From CAYZQH01 sp050300015 (GTDB taxonomy: Bacteria; Pseudomonadota; Gammaproteobacteria; Pseudomonadales; Cellvibrionaceae), in assembly GCA_050300015.1 (NCBI GenBank), contig JBNKWZ010000024.1, positions 124,001-188,000 of the forward strand: a DNA stretch of 64,000 nucleotides, given 5' to 3'. Of this stretch, positions 60,681-64,000 are shown piece by piece. Positions within the stretch are counted from its first letter, which is position 1. Each line of letters starts with the position of its first letter. The notes below the pieces were generated by a model that saw only the letters and a program-made list of their open reading frames with translations, had not been told where the DNA came from and ran no database searches. The translations under genes and the position numbers were made by a program.

Positions 60681-61433
60681 TCAACGCCCACCCGAGACTG
60701 TAATCGTACTGCCAGTGGAATAGCTCGAATGCGGACTCAGCAGCCAGGCCACCGCTTGGGCTACCTCGTTGGGTTCTCCTATGCGCTTCATCGGTATTAG
60801 AGGTTGCAGGCGGCGAACTCTGTCCGCATCGCCGGATTTTTGGTGCAAACCTGTATTGATCAGTCCTGGGCGAACAGTGTTTACACGAATCCCATCTTCG
60901 GCAAATTCTTTCGCCAGTCCCATTGAGAAAACCTCAACCGCCCCTTTGCTCGCGGCATAATCAATGTACTCATGGGGTGATCCAATCGAGGTGGCGGTAG
61001 AGGAAATATTAACAATATTGCCGCCTGCGCCACCGCGAGAATGGGCCATACGCCCAATGGCTTCCCGTGCGCATAGAAAGCTGCCGAGAATATTGGTGTT
61101 GAGTACGGACTGAATGCGTTCTACGGTGTATTCTAAAAACGGTTGAATAGTGGCTGTGATGGCTGCGTTATTTACAAGGCCTGTAAGTGGAGGCAGAGCT
61201 TGATCCAGAGTGGCAAACATCTGCACAACACTGGCTTCATCGGCTATGTCGGCTTGAACCGGGATGGCCTGAACGCCATATGCACATAACTGCGCGCAAA
61301 GATCTTCGGCCCTAATCTTGTTGTTATGATAATGCACAGCTACGTTGGTGCCATTGGTGGCCAGTAGCGTTGCGCAGGCTTCGCCGATGTCGCCTGTTGC
61401 GCCGGTAATTAGAACGGTTTGTGGTGCCGCCAT
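60681..61433 (-). CDS. Short-chain dehydrogenase/reductase
   Basis: The 250-aa classical SDR has the NAD(P) motif LITGATGDIGEA, the NNA motif (GLVNNAAITAT), the active-site Ser in VNISSTATSIGS, the Y-x-x-x-K in YIDYAASKGAVE, and the PG motif VRPGLINTGLH. It resembles glucose-1-dehydrogenase and FabG-like SDRs; the substrate is unknown. It follows pilR on the same strand at 6 bp and could be cotranscribed with pilSR, which is unusual. Confidence 0.9.
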   Translation of the reverse strand: MAAPQTVLITGATGDIGEACATLLATNGTNVAVHYHNNKIRAEDLCAQLCAYGVQAIPVQADIADEASVVQMFATLDQALPPLTGLVNNAAITATIQPFLEYTVERIQSVLNTNILGSFLCAREAIGRMAHSRGGAGGNIVNISSTATSIGSPHEYIDYAASKGAVEVFSMGLAKEFAEDGIRVNTVRPGLINTGLHQKSGDADRVRRLQPLIPMKRIGEPNEVAQAVAWLLSPHSSYSTGSTITVSGGR

Positions 61434-61439
61434 AATACC

Positions 61440-62810
61440 TCAGTCCTCATCAAGTCCGAGTTTTTGCAGTCGGTAGCGCAACGATCGGAAGGTGATGCCC
61501 AGCTCTTTTGCGGCCATGGTTTTATTCCAGCGAACAAATTCCAGTGCGCCGAGAATCACTTCTTTTTCAATTTCGGACAAGTATTCATCCAGTGATGCGT
61601 ACTCACCACAACGGGTGTAGTGATCGATCTTGCCACCATCGCCGGTTTTTTTGGCGGGGGTGGGTTGTGCTGCACTGCCAAGCTGAAGGTCCGAGGCTTG
61701 AATGCAATTGCCTTCACATAAGGTAAAGGCACGTTCCAAGCTGTTTTCAAGCTCCCTAACGTTGCCAGGAAAACTGTACTGGGTCAAAGCGTCAATAGCA
61801 GCCTGTGACAGTTCCGGCTCAGTCAATTCCATTTCCTTGGCCAACTTTTGTAGCAGATATTTGGCCAATAGTGGGATATCCTCTTTGCGCTCACGCAACG
61901 CCGGAACATTCAGTTGAATAACATTGAGGCGGTAAAATAAATCTTGACGGAAGCTGCCCTCGTCGACGGCTTTAGCCAAATTTTTGTGTGTGGCACATAA
62001 AATACGGACATCGGTTTTGATTTCCGAGGAGGCCCCTACAGAGCGAATGGCTTTTTCTTGTATGGCGCGCAGCAGTTTTACCTGCATATCGAGGGGTAAA
62101 TCGGCCACTTCATCTAAAAATAATGTGCCGCCCTCGGCCGCTTGAAACAAGCCCTGCTTATCTTGATGTGCTCCGGTGAAGGCACCTTTTTTATGGCCGA
62201 AAAACTCGCTTTCCATAAGCTCACTTGGAATGGCGCCACAGTTGACGGGAATAAAGGCTTTGTTTGAGCGAGGGCCGAGCTCGTGGATGGAGCGCGCAAC
62301 CAACTCTTTACCGCTGCCCGACTCTCCGCTGATATAAACGGGAGCTTGTGATTTCGACAGTTTTTTTATACTGGATTCAAGGTCGAAAATGATTTTTGAA
62401 CGGCCCATGATGCGGGATAACTTTTGCGGTGTTGGGTCCAGTTGGCTGGTCTCTACTGCAGTTTCCACCATTTTCCTAAGGACGTTTAAATCCACAGGTT
62501 TGGAAACAAAGTCAAATGCTCCTGCTTTCATGGCTTCTACAGCGGTATCCATATTGCCATGGGCGGTAATCACTGCAACGGGAACCTCTGGGTGTTGGAC
62601 TTGCATTAATTTAACAAAATCGATGCCGTTGCCATCGGGGAGACGCATATCCGTAAGGCATAAATTGTAATGATTGTTAGAGACCAGTGCAGAGGCTTGG
62701 CTAATGGAGCCGGCGGAATCCGTGTCGATGCTCATGCGGTTAAGCGTCAATTCCAGTAATTCTCGAATGTCGGGTTCGTCGTCAATGATTAAAGCTTTGA
62801 TGGCACTCAT
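61440..62810 (-). CDS. pilR: Sigma-54 response regulator PilR
   Basis: The 456-aa protein has a receiver domain (KALIIDDEPDIRELLELTLN, phospho-Asp in CLTDMRLPDGNG, Lys in VSKPVDLNVL), an AAA+ domain with GESGSGKE, the sigma-54 loop KKGAFTGAHQDK and GGTLFLDEVADLP, and a Fis-type HTH at the end (NKTMAAKELGITFRSLRYR). The match to Pseudomonas PilR (445 aa) is strong throughout. PilR with sigma-54 activates the pilin gene pilA. It lies 37 bp after pilS. Confidence 0.94.
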   Translation of the reverse strand: MSAIKALIIDDEPDIRELLELTLNRMSIDTDSAGSISQASALVSNNHYNLCLTDMRLPDGNGIDFVKLMQVQHPEVPVAVITAHGNMDTAVEAMKAGAFDFVSKPVDLNVLRKMVETAVETSQLDPTPQKLSRIMGRSKIIFDLESSIKKLSKSQAPVYISGESGSGKELVARSIHELGPRSNKAFIPVNCGAIPSELMESEFFGHKKGAFTGAHQDKQGLFQAAEGGTLFLDEVADLPLDMQVKLLRAIQEKAIRSVGASSEIKTDVRILCATHKNLAKAVDEGSFRQDLFYRLNVIQLNVPALRERKEDIPLLAKYLLQKLAKEMELTEPELSQAAIDALTQYSFPGNVRELENSLERAFTLCEGNCIQASDLQLGSAAQPTPAKKTGDGGKIDHYTRCGEYASLDEYLSEIEKEVILGALEFVRWNKTMAAKELGITFRSLRYRLQKLGLDED

Positions 62811-62847
62811 GGCGGTGATTCAAACTCCCAGCATTGGTAGATTATTG

Positions 62848-64000
62848 TTAGAACATGCGTTGATGATGTGAAAAATCGATACGAAAGCAACTTAAGCCTT
62901 GAGGTGTTTTGAAGTAGTGTAAGTTAGCCTGGTTAATCTCGCACAATTCTTTAGAAATATACAGCCCTAGTCCCGAGCCTTTCTCATCTGTAGTGTAAAA
63001 CGGATCAAATATGTGTTGTAGGCTGTCCTCATCGATGCCTTTTCCATAGTCAATAACCTCCAAATAGGTAGTATCGTCATTGGCTGATTCATTGATCAGC
63101 AGGGTCACCTTGGCCTCGCCGCAGTTCTTTTGACTGTAGCGTAAACCATTGTCTAAGAGATTGGTGAGCACTTGTGACAAATGGGTAGGGTCCATGCGCA
63201 CCAAATGCTTGGTGCCGTGATACTTGTAGTCGATGGATGCTTGTAACCCAGTGGCGTATTGATTAATAAAAGATGGTAGCCATGTTTTAAGGTCCAATGC
63301 TAGAGGTTGGGGCTCTTTTCGTCGCGATAGAGCCAATGTACTTTCAATGATCTCATTCACCCGCTGGGAGTGTTGTTGAATAATTTCGGTAAAGCGCACA
63401 TCTTGGTCGTCAATCGTGTCAGATTCTGCTAGTAGCTGTGCTGCGTGGGATATGGCGCCTAAGGGGTTACGAATTTCATGTGCAATGCTTGCGGTTAGGC
63501 GACCTAGAGACGCGAGTTTCATCTGCTGGGCTTGCTGAGTGGTGGCGCGATAATCCTCTAAGTAGGCCACTAATCTTTTATTGTCACCAAAATCGAAGCT
63601 AGACAAGCTCAAGCGAACTTGCAGGCCGGGTTTAACGGCTTCAATGACCGAACCACGCTCTGGGTCTTCCTGCCAGGCATGTATCACTGAGGCCAAATGA
63701 CTAATGGTTTCGAGGGATACGTTGCGGTAATCGCTATTTTGTGGGAGATCCAGCATTTTCATGGCAGAGTCATTAATCAGTTCGATCTTTAAACGCTGGT
63801 CAAAAACGATAATACCGGTGCGCATTCGAGCTACGATGGCTTGCGCTAACTTTTGCAGGTGTTCAGCGTAGGCGGCTTGCTCGGCGGCCTCCTGGTGGCT
63901 TAAGCGGAGTTTTTCCGTTAGAAATTGAAACGTGTAAGCCGTAACAAAGGTTAAAGCCCCTAAAACACCCGAAGAGAACAAAAGTTTGTTGCTGGCGTCT
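62848..64000 (-). CDS. pilS: Sensor histidine kinase PilS (5' part cut by window edge)
   Basis: The frame is open to the window edge, so the start lies beyond it; the visible 383 codons run from the last membrane helix (FSSGVLGALTFVTAYTFQFL). A PAS-like domain follows (VARMRTGIIVFDQRLKIELI). HisKA then has the phospho-His in RLTASIAHEIRNPLGAISHA, and the ATPase domain has NLLDNGLRYSQ, DYGKGIDE and GSGLGLYISKEL. In Pseudomonas PilS senses pilin in the membrane and controls PilR. Confidence 0.93.
   Translation of the reverse strand, partial: DASNKLLFSSGVLGALTFVTAYTFQFLTEKLRLSHQEAAEQAAYAEHLQKLAQAIVARMRTGIIVFDQRLKIELINDSAMKMLDLPQNSDYRNVSLETISHLASVIHAWQEDPERGSVIEAVKPGLQVRLSLSSFDFGDNKRLVAYLEDYRATTQQAQQMKLASLGRLTASIAHEIRNPLGAISHAAQLLAESDTIDDQDVRFTEIIQQHSQRVNEIIESTLALSRRKEPQPLALDLKTWLPSFINQYATGLQASIDYKYHGTKHLVRMDPTHLSQVLTNLLDNGLRYSQKNCGEAKVTLLINESANDDTTYLEVIDYGKGIDEDSLQHIFDPFYTTDEKGSGLGLYISKELCEINQANLHYFKTPQGLSCFRIDFSHHQRMF

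Overview
The window is 64 kb of chromosome from a gammaproteobacterium. Gene order closely follows Pseudomonas in several blocks: accB-accC-prmA-DUF3426-dusB-fis-purH-purD, thiD-thiE-hemL, hemJ-argC-DUF6776-bactofilin, and pcnB next to cbrB-cbrA. Two secreted lipoproteins carry long polyserine linkers, one of them a GH53 galactanase. Such linkers are typical of polysaccharide-degrading Cellvibrionales (Saccharophagus, Teredinibacter, Cellvibrio and relatives), so I infer that group. I see no rRNA, tRNA, CRISPR array, intact IS or prophage. Most of the window is vertically inherited core genome.

Layout. 1-12.4 kb (minus strand): partial MazG-type pyrophosphohydrolase, small lipoprotein, purD, purH, fis, dusB, DUF3426 protein, prmA, accC, accB, aroQ, dsbD. 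12.7-19.7 kb: a lipoprotein, a PCuAC-like copper chaperone and a DUF2333 protein (plus strand), a decayed lipoprotein gene, a PfkB kinase (minus strand), then a DUF1631 protein translationally coupled to a PilZ protein. 19.8-30.3 kb: hemL, thiE, thiD, hemJ, a CLC channel, argC, DUF6776, two bactofilins, srkA and comF. 30.4-36.5 kb: ppc, panB, a deoxynucleoside kinase, folK and pcnB.

36.5-42.2 kb is the most interesting core region. It holds cbrX-cbrA-cbrB, a sensor with a transporter-like domain, its NtrC-family regulator and a 58-codon leader gene. A 1.2-kb gap separates cbrB from pcnB. On the minus strand of this gap I find two tandem units. Each has TGTTAC-type putative activator sites, a sigma-54 -24/-12 promoter, and an A-rich transcript full of AAC/AAU triplets. 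They look like two tandem CrcZ-type, Hfq-sequestering small RNAs driven by CbrB, implying Pseudomonas-like carbon catabolite control outside Pseudomonas.

42.6-51.0 kb is one giant gene for a roughly 2800-residue lipoprotein: Calx-beta domain, polyserine linker, about 15 tandem Ig-like units in an alternating two-unit pattern, a Rossmann-like domain and a C-terminal WxxW-like domain. A SulP transporter, a 168-bp TA-flanked inverted-repeat element and a broken TerB-family gene follow.

53.5-59.2 kb is a compact redox/metal cluster: DUF4266 lipoprotein, DUF3570 beta-barrel carrying a flavinylation-like motif, ApbE flavin transferase, response regulator, histidine kinase, cupredoxin and FTR1-type permease. 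The last five are joined by ATGA overlaps or a 2-base gap. I infer a flavin-assisted, two-component-controlled iron (or copper) uptake system. The window ends with the GH53 galactanase, an SDR oxidoreductase, and the pilR and (partial) pilS genes of type IV pilus regulation.
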